A DNA stretch of 64,000 bases, taken from assembly GCA_018417955.1 (NCBI GenBank), contig JACTVC010000023.1, forward strand, positions 486,875 through 550,874, written 5' to 3'. Made by a program: the position numbers and the translations under genes. Of this stretch, positions 53,622 to 62,966 are shown piece after piece. The first letter of the stretch is position 1. Every line of letters begins with the position of its first letter. This DNA is from Laccaria trichodermophora (Eukaryota > Basidiomycota > Agaricomycetes > Agaricales > Hydnangiaceae). The notes under the pieces are model-generated. The model was given only the letters and a program-made list of their open reading frames with translations, did not search any database and was not told the origin of the DNA.

Positions 53622-55451
53622 CAGTACTTTACCATCCCCCACATAATCCACATGGACTCCACTGGATTCCACTGGATTCCACTGGATTCCACTGGACTTC
53701 ACTGGACTTTACTACATATTGGCAATATCCACAAAACTGGATTCCACTGGACTCCACTGGACTCCACTGGACTGCAAGCACAAATCTGGACTAGACTGGA
53801 CTGGACTGCAAATCACAAAACTGGATTCCACTGGACTCTTCCAACACAAAACTGGACTCCACTGGACTGGACTAAGAACTCCTGAACTTAGGTTTCAAAA
53901 CAAAAAAATAAAATTGAATTATATTTATTAATTAATTAAATTAGATTTACAACTTTCTATGTTACAGGGAGGGGGGGGGAGGAGAAGGAAAAGAAAGGGG
54001 GAGGGAGGAATGGAGGGGGAGGAAGTGGTGATCAGGAAGGGAAAGGGCGGGGGAAAGGAAAGGGAGGGGGAAAGGAAAGGGAAGGAAAGGGAGGGGGAAG
54101 AGAGGGATGGAGGGGGGAGGAAGCAAGGAAGGGGGGAGGGAGTGAAGGGGGGAGAGACTGGAGGGGAGAGGTGGTGGTACTGGGACCTCGTCGTCGCTCC
54201 GCGTTGGCGCGCTGTTGGGTTTTGGGTGTGGGCGCTCGTCGTTTTTCGCGTGTGGTGGGGGTGGGTTCGTGTGGACGCGTCGTCGTGTCGCGTCGTCGTC
54301 GTGGCATGTCGTCGTCGTTGTGGCGTGTCGTCGTCGTCATGGCGTGTCGTCGGCGTCGTGGCGTGTCGTCGTCGTTGTGGCGTGTCGTCGTCGTCCTGGC
54401 GTATCGTCGTCGTGTCGCGTCGTCGTTGTGTCGCGTCGTCGTTGTGTCGCGTCGTCGTCGTCCTGGCGTGTCGTTGGGGGGTGGGTTCATGTCGCGTCGT
54501 CGTCGTGGCGTGTCGTCATCGTGGCACGTCGTCGTCGTGGCATGTCGTCGTCGTGGCGTGTCACGTCGTCGTTCTGGCGTGTCGTCGTCGTGGCGTGTCG
54601 CGTCGTCGTCCTGGCATGTCGTGTCGTCGTCGTGGCGTGTCGTTGACACGTCATCGTGTCGTGGGTGGTGCTGGCTTGCCGTGCTGTCGTCCTGGGGTCG
54701 TCGGCGCCTGTCGTGGTGAGAACGGAGTGACGGGGGGGGGGGGGTGGTACACATACCATTAGCCCATGACGTGGCCACGTCATGGGCGTTGTCGTGCGCT
54801 GACCTCGTTCCGCGTCCCGCATTCCTTGTGTGTTGGCATGGGCGTCGTTGGCGTCGTTGGCGTGGGCGTGGGCGTCGTTGGCGTGGGTGTTGAGAGGGCG
54901 GTGAGGGGCGTCGAGAGGGCAGTGAATGGGTGGTGGTGGAAAGGAAAGAGATGGTCACGGAAGTGTGACCATGCCACAAACAGAAGACGTGACGATATGG
55001 CACGCCCTCAAGTAAGTCACGTGACCTTACCCCGCAGACTGAACAAAATCATGAATCCTTATTGCAGCTATCACTGACCCACACTATATGTAAATTATAA
55101 TCTTTCCATTCATTGATCAATAAAATTGTAGGCATAGCTTGTTTATTGTATTGTCTATTTTCGCTTTTTTAATAGTATTCATATATAATAATAACAATAT
55201 ACTGGAATGACTGGAATCCACTGGAATCCACTGGACTCCACTGGACTCTGACTGGACTCATAGTCCACTGGACTGGGACTGGACTCAGGAAAGTGGCTGG
55301 CAGTCCAGTGGGAGTCCACTGGACTGGACTCCAGTGGACTGGGCATTCTGCCAGCCAATCTGGCCTGGTAAGAGGGTGACTGGAATCCACTGGAGTCCAC
55401 TGGAGTCCACTGGAGTCCATATGGATTACGTGGGGGAGGGTAAAGACCTTG
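53622..55451. mobile_element. TIR element X2, inverted relative to X1
   Basis: 1830 bp flanked by the 8 bp duplication TAAGGCTG (53614-53621 and 55452-55459). Ends CAGTACTTTACCATCCCCCA and, in reverse, CAAGGTCTTTACCCTCCCCC. It is homologous to X1 in opposite orientation, with shared blocks such as GTCACGTGAC and ATCATGAATCCTTATTGCAG. It keeps many CGs that X1 has lost: the middle is a CGTCGTCGTGGCGTGT array (about 54180-54720). A G/A tract lies at about 53965-54175. The 323-codon minus frame (55003-54032) is repeat-derived. Confidence 0.85.
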
Positions 55452-55459
55452 TAAGGCTG

Positions 55460-56420
55460 TGCTTTTGGGCAATGCCAGCTGTGTCAAATCTGGCTGGTTA
55501 TCAGCATGCAGGACCTGCATGCATATATCATCATCAGTGAGGGTGTTCCATGAGTTCAAAATCAAGTTGTTGTGTTGAAGCTTCATGACAGTATCTCCAA
55601 GGGTCCTGTCAAACATTTAAGGAAGGAAACAAAATCTTTTCTTATATATATACAATCACACAGACAATCACACACTCCTAAGATGTACCTAGACTATTCT
55701 GGACAGTTCTAGATACACATCCCAGTCAGATTCCTCTTCTATGATTTGTACTTACATAGATTTAGTATGATTTGCATGACTCTACACAAGTCATACAAAG
55801 TCATACTTCTGACTTGTATTTGACTCATACCCTTAGTATATAAGTAGGGTACTTTCTTTTGTGTTCAGTAGCTTGAACCTAGGCAATCTAAGCTTAGTTC
55901 AACCCAACTTTAGACTCTCAGAACTTAAGATTGCCCTTGAACTATAAAGTCTTACAACTTAGAGCCTCTTTGAAACCTTGAACTGATAAAGTCTTTAAAC
56001 ATCAAAGACTTAAGGACTAGAACATTGTCAGTGTACAACTTAGAACAGACACTGAATCTCTATACAACAGTCCTTCAGGCATAGAGCATTGTGGAACTCT
56101 ATAGTGTCATTATTAAGGGCATAACAAACTGATAGTGAAAGACTACATTGTCTCAAAGGATTAAGGGAACATAGCAGAATGAATAAACAATTGATTGAAC
56201 TCAAAGCTTAACATAACTGCCTGTTATGCTTAACAACCGTAACAAAAGGTTCAAGCTTATCCCAGAACAGAAGGCACATCACCCGCCCTCTACCTGAAAC
56301 TAGACAAACTGGATAACATGACAAGAATTATATGTCTTACCAAAGAGTATAATAACCAAATCAAAGAAGTTATATGTCTTATCAAAGAGTATAACAATAG
56401 AATTAAAGACATCATTGAAC
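55460..56420 (+). other. Probable LTR/leader of an eroded retrotransposon
   Basis: CpG-poor DNA upstream of a gag pseudogene, with a TATATAA box at 55837-55843. Candidate LTR limits (TGTCAAACATTTAAGG near 55605; CTTAACA near 56233) are guesses, since the other LTR is not in the window. Confidence 0.35.
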
Positions 56421-56426
56421 AACTGA

Positions 56427-57391
56427 ATGAAGAAGGTGCATCAGACATGCCTTCTACCTGAAGAAACCACAGCTTCTCAAGGAGAATCAAGTCATTGGAG
56501 ATACAGAGTACCAGAAGACTCAGACTCAGAACCTGAACCTAGAACCAACACCTTCACATCAGGTGAAGAACAGTATGAAAGCGCAGAAGAGGGCAGCAGA
56601 CCCCCTGCATCACAGACACCAGTATCAGGAACAGCAACACCTGTATAGACCACAAGTAGATTTAGATGAATCACAGGACTAAGACCAGAAGTATCTCCTT
56701 ACAGCAGAAGGAATACACTGGAGGATCACCTTCAATCACCAGAACTTCTAGCAGTAATGCACAGCCATTACTCACACCAGTCATTTCGACACCCACGTTT
56801 TCACCAATAGATTTAACCAGATTAGGCATCACACCTACCAATGAAAGAACCTGGATAGCAGAACAGTTCAAGCACAGGCATTAAACCCATACCTGGAGTG
56901 ACCAGTTATACCTGAGACACCTAGACAAAGCAACACACCTGAGAACCCGATGATACCACAAATGGCAGAAGTACAGACACAGACTGTGAAAGGCAAGAAA
57001 GCCTGAACACCCAAAGATTTTGATGGAACTGAAGACAGGTATAAAACATGGCTTAATGTTCTCGAAGATTACCTCAAAGCCTACAATGATCTTTTCCCAA
57101 ATGACACATGAAAAATCAAGTTCATACTTGGTTACATGTCATCAGGAAGAGCTGCACAATGGGCAGAACATTTTAGAGATGAGAATACTACAGAACTAGA
57201 AGGAGTGAAAACATTCACGCCTAACAAAACTTGGGCACAATTCATCAAATTATTGAATCAGAACTTTGATCTATGATGAACCAAAGACAAAGCTAGAACA
57301 GATCTAGCTGTACTCAAGATGAAACCAGGAAATCTTGAACAATACATCATCGACTTCAAATCACTTTCTAGTCAAGGAGGATATGTCACAA
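56427..57391 (+). pseudogene. gag pseudogene of an eroded gypsy element
   Basis: Open pieces in two frames (56427-56648, 56666-56884, then 56885-57391). The last piece has a recognisable retrotransposon Gag domain: PKDFDGTEDRYKTWL, GRAAQWAEHF, TWAQFIKLLNQNF and KPGNLEQYIIDFKSL. It carries four in-frame stops, all TGA (57004-57006, 57109-57111, 57274-57276, 57277-57279), as expected if CGA or TGG codons mutated. The frame is cut by element X3. This Gag differs from that of chromovirus A. Confidence 0.75.
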
Positions 57392-57394
57392 CAG

Positions 57395-58956
57395 GAGGTC
57401 TTTACTCTCCTCCATGAGTTCCTGCGGATTCCGCCGGATTCCCACTGGAAAGTCGGAATTCCAAGGAATTCCATGGAATTTCTATGGAAAGCAATTGGCT
57501 GGAGCATCAGCCATTTTGGTTTCCAATTCCATGGAAATTCCCACTTTTTTCCAAGGAATTCCAATGGAAATGGTCGGATTCCGGGAGGCTCCGGGAATGA
57601 TTCCAGATGGAATCCAAGGAATTCCATTGTTATGTATTATTCCTTGTTTATTTTCGATGGATAACAAACATCATTTGTTTGGCAAACATGCTCACCAAAC
57701 ACGGCCACTCTTTTCTTCCACCACCACCACCACCACCACCACATGCTCGTCACCGCCGCCAACGCCACGCCACCACCGTCGCCCTTCAACAACAACACGG
57801 CCACGCCACGTCACCAAACGACGACCACCAAGTGCCCACGAAAACGCCCCGGCACCCACGAAAACCATACCCACCCACGAAAACGCCCCACCGCCACTGA
57901 AAAACACGAGCGCCCACCAAAAAACATGCACCGCCCACCAAAAAACACGCGCCGCCCACCGAAAAACACGTACCGCCCACACAACGGCTCCACGCCAACA
58001 CGTCCACGCCAACACCGCCCACGACGACACCCCAGTGCCCACGACAACGACAACGCCGACGCCCACAGTGCCACGTCACACGCCGCCCACGAACACACAC
58101 ACACCCCAGCGCCCACGAATATCACCCGGCGCCCAACGGACAACAGGCAGCACCCACACGCAAAAACACCGGCACGCGACGAAAACACCGGCACACGACG
58201 AAAACGCGAACACGCGATGAAAACGCGAACACGCGACGAGGTGACAACGAAATGGGACACGACGATGCGACGCCGACACGAGACGACGACGATAGGTGAG
58301 TTTCCAGCTACACCCCTCTCCCTTCCACCATTCCCTCCCTCCCTCCTCCCCCCTTTCCCCCTTTCTTGTCCCTCCCCTTTTCTTCCCTCTTTCTTGTCCC
58401 TCCCCCCTTCTTCCCTCTTTCTTGTCCCTTCCCTCTTTCTTGTCCTCCCCCTTCCTTCCCTCTTTCTTGTCCCTCCCCCTTCCTTCCCTCTTTCTTGTCC
58501 CTCCCCCTTCCTTCCCTCTTTCTTGTCCTTCCCTCTTCCTCCCTCCCTGCCTTGTTCTTCCCTCTTCCTTGTCCCTCCCAAATATGAATACACTCCACCT
58601 TGTCCCTCCCCTCCCCCCTCCTTTAAGATAAACTGTGTAGTGTGTGTAATAATATATTTCAAATACATAACAACTCAATTTGTGTGACTTCTACATGTGA
58701 ATTTTATAAGGAAATATGAGTAGGAAGTCATCAGGATAAGGGGAATTTGACTGGAATTTCCATTCAAATTCCACTGGGAATCCATAGGAATCATTCTGGA
58801 AGTTACATGGAATTTCCCTGGAATTCCACTGGGAATCCATGGGAATCCACAGGAATTGTACATTCCTACCATTCCTGCGGATTCCCAGTGGAATTCCAAC
58901 ATTCCGTGGGATTCCGGCGGAATCCGCCGGAACTCATGGAGGAGGGTAAAGTACTG
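57395..58956. mobile_element. TIR element X3, related to X1/X2, no matching TSD
   Basis: About 1.56 kb. Ends GAGGTCTTTACTCTCCTCCA and, in reverse, CAGTACTTTACCCTCCTCCA, matching the X1/X2 termini. Subterminal repeats are of GGAATTCC/GGAATCC type instead of CCAGTGGACT. The interior has the same order as X1: a CAC/ACG-rich block (57715-58270), then a C/T tract (58310-58620). The flanks, CACAACAG on the left and CTTTATCC on the right, do not match. The left flank belongs to a gag pseudogene and the right flank to a different gypsy pol. Confidence 0.75.
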
Positions 58957-58963
58957 CTTTATC

Positions 58964-61900
58964 CCTATAGCCAATCCGAGCACTCGTCCTCGTTACATAC
59001 GAGCAGGAGAAGTCGTCGGTTATCTACATGATCCTGACAACATGATAGATAAACCCAAAAGCGAGGAACATCTAGCCAGAATGGTAGCCTCTGCCGAAGC
59101 CCTGCGGAAAACTATAGTCGGTACACTAAAGGCGCAAGATCTAGCTTCAGCCGTGAACCCTCAAGCTGATTCTCCAGGTCATGATGATCGTTTCGAGGAT
59201 AACGAATCTTGGGGACCGAAGACTACCGCCGTACCAGAAGACCCTGTGGATGGAGACGTGGAACAACTGGTCAACCTGGGTCCCGACATCCCCGAAGAAC
59301 ACCGGGAACGTCTAACAAAAGTCTTGCGCAGGAATGCTGCAGCTTTTGGTGTCAACGGGCGTTTAGGACACATGGAAGCGCGAGTACAAATCCCGCTGCT
59401 GCCCAATACACATCCAATCTCGGAACCCATGTATGGGGCTTCACCTGCCAAGAGAGAAGTAATCGACCAGCAGATGAAAACTTGGTTTGAAGCAGAAGTC
59501 ATCGAACCCTCCGTCAGTCCGTGGGGTTTTCCTGCTCTTGTGGTCTACAGGAACGGTAAACCGCGACTGGTAATCGACTACCGTAAATTGAACGCCAGAA
59601 CCATACCAGACGAGTTCCCTATTCCTCGCCAATCCGAGATTATTCAAGCGTTGTCCGGATCGCAAGTTCTGTCGTCATTCGACGCGCTGGCTGGGTTCAC
59701 ACAGCTCGAAATGGCAGACGATGCTAAAGAAAGGACTGCCTTCCGATGTCATTTGGGTCTATGGCAATTTAAGCGAATGCCGTTCGGACTCAGGAATGGG
59801 CCTTCTATTTTCCAGAGGGTTATGCAAGGTATATTAGCCCCATTTCTGTGGCTATTCGCCTTGGTTTACATCGACGATATCGTCGTGTACTCGAAGAATT
59901 GGACGGAACATCTGGAGCACCTGGACCGTGTTCTGGGAGCCATCGCCGCCGCGGGAATAACCTTGTCACCTGCCAAATGTTATGTAGGCTACTCGTCAAT
60001 ATTGCTACTAGGGCAGAAAGTATCGAGGTTAGGCCTATCCACCCACAAAGAAAAAGTCCAAGCCATAATGGATCTTGCCCGCCCTACTTCCGTCAGCGAC
60101 CTGCAGAAGTTCCTGGGAATGGTCGTTTATTTCTCCTCTTATATACCATTCTACTCCATGATCGCCGCGCCACTGTTCGACCTTCTCAAGAAAAGTGTCA
60201 AATGGCAGTGGCGCGCGGAACAAGAGATAGCCTTCAATCAGGCGAAGGAGGCTCTGGCTAACACACCCGTACTTGGGCATCCAATTGCAGGACAAGCCTA
60301 CAGGTTGTATACCGACGCATCAGACTTAGCATTAGGTGCTAGCTTACAGCAAGTTCAAACCATACAAATCAAGGACCTCAAGGGCACTCCATGCTACGCG
60401 AGGCTGGAATCCGCGTGGAATGCTAATAAGGAAGTGCCTAATCTCGTCGTCAAGCTTCATAAAGACCAGCACGAAGCTGAACACCGAGATGAGTGGGGGG
60501 CAACTCTAGACGAAACGGTCGTCCACGTGGAACGCGTAATTGCTTATTGGAGCAGGACTTTTAAGTCAGCAGAACGCAATTACAGTGCTACTGAAAGAGA
60601 GGCTCTCGCCGCGAAAGAAGCCCTAGTCAAATTCCAGCCATTTATAGAAGGAGAAAACATCACGCTTATCACGGATCACGCTGCCCTGGTATGGGCGCGA
60701 GTCTACGAAAACGCCAACAGGCGACTAGCGGCCTGGGGGGCTGTGTTCGCTGCTTATCCAGGCCTCAGAATTGTTCACAGAGCCGGGCGAATCCATTCCA
60801 ATGTTGATCCCTTGTCTCGTCTCATTCAAATTCCACCACACGATTCCCCCTTAAACGACGACAATGTTCCTATCGAGCAAGACGAATCGAAGCGCGACTT
60901 AGCTCAGAAAGTGGAAGACAGAATTTTCAGAGCACCCGCCCCTAAAGCTGCCTTCTGTGTTATGTGGTGGGAAGATGTTGTGGATAAAACAGCAGCGTCG
61001 GTTCGCACCAGACGACAACTTGCTGCTGATAAAAAGCGTGAAGTTCCAGTAATCGTCGAAGATAAGATCGACGCGAAGATCCCAGACTCCTTACAACCGG
61101 ATTCTGATTCTAAGGAACAAGGGGATATCTTGCCATTTACGAAAGCTGACCCTTGGACGTACCCCGTGGATATCAAACCGTCAGAATACCCCCCTGACGA
61201 AGATTGGTCGAACCGAACCCAACTGCTAATATCCGTCGACCCCGTCATCTGTAAAGAATTCACTGAAGGTTACGAAGCAGATAATTTCTTCGCACTGCGA
61301 TACCTGAAGGTCCAGCCTAACGAAAGAACAGTAATCTCAGCTAGTCACTTTCAAAAGGGCCGGGACGGTTTACTGTACTTCATAGACGCGAGTTGGAAAA
61401 CTCGGCTGTGCGTCCCGAAGTCCAAAATCAATTACGTGTTGCGATGGATTCACGAATCTCCGTACGAGAGTGCACACGCGGGTCCTCGCCGCTTTATAGC
61501 GCGATTGCAGGAGCTATTTTTCTGGCCAACTATGAACAAAGATGCTGAAGCGTATGCCACCACTTGCGATGTTTGTCAAAAAATTAAGGTGGACCATCGA
61601 GCGAAGATGGGCGCGTTGAGACCCGCGCACATTCCTGCGAGACCCTTTGCCACAGTATCCTTGGACATGATAACTGGCCTACCAGCGTCTGGAGAGTACG
61701 GCTATACTGCGATATTGGTTATAGTTGACAAACTTACCAAATTTGCCTTAATGATTCCTACCCACACTACTTTAACTCAAGAAGGTTTCGCCAAACTATT
61801 CGTGGAAAGGGTTGTCAACGTCTATGGACTACCTGAAGTCATCATCTCAGACCGAGACCGGAGGTGGGCTACTATATTTTGGAAGTCGGTTGTCGCCAAT

Positions 61901-62761
61901 TACGGGAGCGTCATGGCACTGTCCTCCGCTCATCACCCTCAGACCGATGGTCAGACAGAAATCCTTAATGCCACGATAGAACAGATGTTACGCGCTTATG
62001 TGTCTTCCGACAAGGAAAGCTGGGCTAACTGGCTAAGCGTCCTAGCTTACTCCTACAACAGCAGCGTACACTCTTCGACGAAACACTCTCCAAACTTCCT
62101 ACTAATGGGATACAACCCCAGAATATCAGCCGGAGTCGTCGCACCCGAAATCGATCCGTCACTACGTCCTTTCCTACCTAGTCAGTCCGCCGAAGACTTC
62201 GTTGAGTCCTTGGAGGTACATCAAAACTTCGCTAAGGATGCCATCGCCTTAGCTCAAGATCGGCAAGCTAAAGCGTACGACAAAAAACGCAGACCTGTAC
62301 AGACCCTGAAAGTAGGCGATTACGCCCTCGTCAATCCTCATTCCCTAGAATTGGTGGATGTAGAAGGGACAGGCAAGAAGTTAATCCAGCGAATGATCGG
62401 ACCCTTCGAAGTCCTTGAAAGGATCAACCCTCAAGTATACCGCTTAAGATTACCCGATACATACTCCATGCATCCCGTGTTCAACATAGACCATCTAAAG
62501 AAATATAAACCCTCCCCGGATGAGTTCGGCGATCGTACTCAACTTCCCTCGACTCGAGAATTAAAAGCCTCAGAAGAATACGAAGTCGAAGCCATCTTAG
62601 GTCACCGGTTAGTCGGCAAGAAGAAGGCTAACCGAAGAATGTATCTCATCCGATGGAAAGGCTATGGTCCCGCGGATGACTCATGGGTATCGGAATACGA
62701 TCTCAGGAATTCGCCCCAGCTCAAAAGGGAATACCACGAGATCAAGGGCCTGCCTGTATAG
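58964..62761 (+). CDS. Pol polyprotein, 5' truncated, with chromodomain (chromovirus C)
   Basis: About 1265 codons of pol, from IANPSTRPRYIRAG (equivalent to about residue 923 of the A polyprotein) to the stop at 62761. The frame happens to stay open back into X3, but there is no ATG start. Motifs present: RT with YIDD, RNase H with LYTDASD, integrase HHCC region with CDVCQKIK, D,D,E core (LDMITG, SDRD, DGQTEIL) and a chromodomain (YLIRWKGYGPADDSW) at the end. No internal stop or frameshift was seen in 3.8 kb. The missing 5' part makes this copy non-functional alone. It is 206 bp upstream of the extra ORF. Confidence 0.9.
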   Translation, partial: PIANPSTRPRYIRAGEVVGYLHDPDNMIDKPKSEEHLARMVASAEALRKTIVGTLKAQDLASAVNPQADSPGHDDRFEDNESWGPKTTAVPEDPVDGDVEQLVNLGPDIPEEHRERLTKVLRRNAAAFGVNGRLGHMEARVQIPLLPNTHPISEPMYGASPAKREVIDQQMKTWFEAEVIEPSVSPWGFPALVVYRNGKPRLVIDYRKLNARTIPDEFPIPRQSEIIQALSGSQVLSSFDALAGFTQLEMADDAKERTAFRCHLGLWQFKRMPFGLRNGPSIFQRVMQGILAPFLWLFALVYIDDIVVYSKNWTEHLEHLDRVLGAIAAAGITLSPAKCYVGYSSILLLGQKVSRLGLSTHKEKVQAIMDLARPTSVSDLQKFLGMVVYFSSYIPFYSMIAAPLFDLLKKSVKWQWRAEQEIAFNQAKEALANTPVLGHPIAGQAYRLYTDASDLALGASLQQVQTIQIKDLKGTPCYARLESAWNANKEVPNLVVKLHKDQHEAEHRDEWGATLDETVVHVERVIAYWSRTFKSAERNYSATEREALAAKEALVKFQPFIEGENITLITDHAALVWARVYENANRRLAAWGAVFAAYPGLRIVHRAGRIHSNVDPLSRLIQIPPHDSPLNDDNVPIEQDESKRDLAQKVEDRIFRAPAPKAAFCVMWWEDVVDKTAASVRTRRQLAADKKREVPVIVEDKIDAKIPDSLQPDSDSKEQGDILPFTKADPWTYPVDIKPSEYPPDEDWSNRTQLLISVDPVICKEFTEGYEADNFFALRYLKVQPNERTVISASHFQKGRDGLLYFIDASWKTRLCVPKSKINYVLRWIHESPYESAHAGPRRFIARLQELFFWPTMNKDAEAYATTCDVCQKIKVDHRAKMGALRPAHIPARPFATVSLDMITGLPASGEYGYTAILVIVDKLTKFALMIPTHTTLTQEGFAKLFVERVVNVYGLPEVIISDRDRRWATIFWKSVVANYGSVMALSSAHHPQTDGQTEILNATIEQMLRAYVSSDKESWANWLSVLAYSYNSSVHSSTKHSPNFLLMGYNPRISAGVVAPEIDPSLRPFLPSQSAEDFVESLEVHQNFAKDAIALAQDRQAKAYDKKRRPVQTLKVGDYALVNPHSLELVDVEGTGKKLIQRMIGPFEVLERINPQVYRLRLPDTYSMHPVFNIDHLKKYKPSPDEFGDRTQLPSTRELKASEEYEVEAILGHRLVGKKKANRRMYLIRWKGYGPADDSWVSEYDLRNSPQLKREYHEIKGLPV

Positions 62762-62966
62762 ACCCCCTATCCATTCATATAACATGTAACCATAACCCGA
62801 TACGCGCCTTAGATAATACTACATACTGTACAGTCAGATTAAAACTCCGAATCGCGTCCTATAAACCTTCACTCAACTTCATTCCGAACCATCGCCTCAA
62901 TAACTAGCCTGCTTGCCTACGCGTCCCGCTGCTGCAAAGCGCGAACGTGTGTGGCGCAATTCGAGA

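Noticed and set aside
54032..55003. 323-codon minus-strand ORF in X2
   Set aside because: The composition follows directly from the CGTCGT/CGACGA array and the C/T tract; both strands and several frames are open. The corresponding X1 frame is short and different.
57743..58687. 314-codon plus-strand ORF in X3
   Set aside because: Encoded by CAC/ACG and C/T low-complexity DNA with open frames on both strands; no domain.
56427..62761. Reading the gag at 56.4-57.4 kb and the pol at 59-62.8 kb as one gypsy element split by X3
   Set aside because: X3 has no target duplication, the two flanks have very different CpG content and decay, and the Gag type differs from that expected upstream of this pol.
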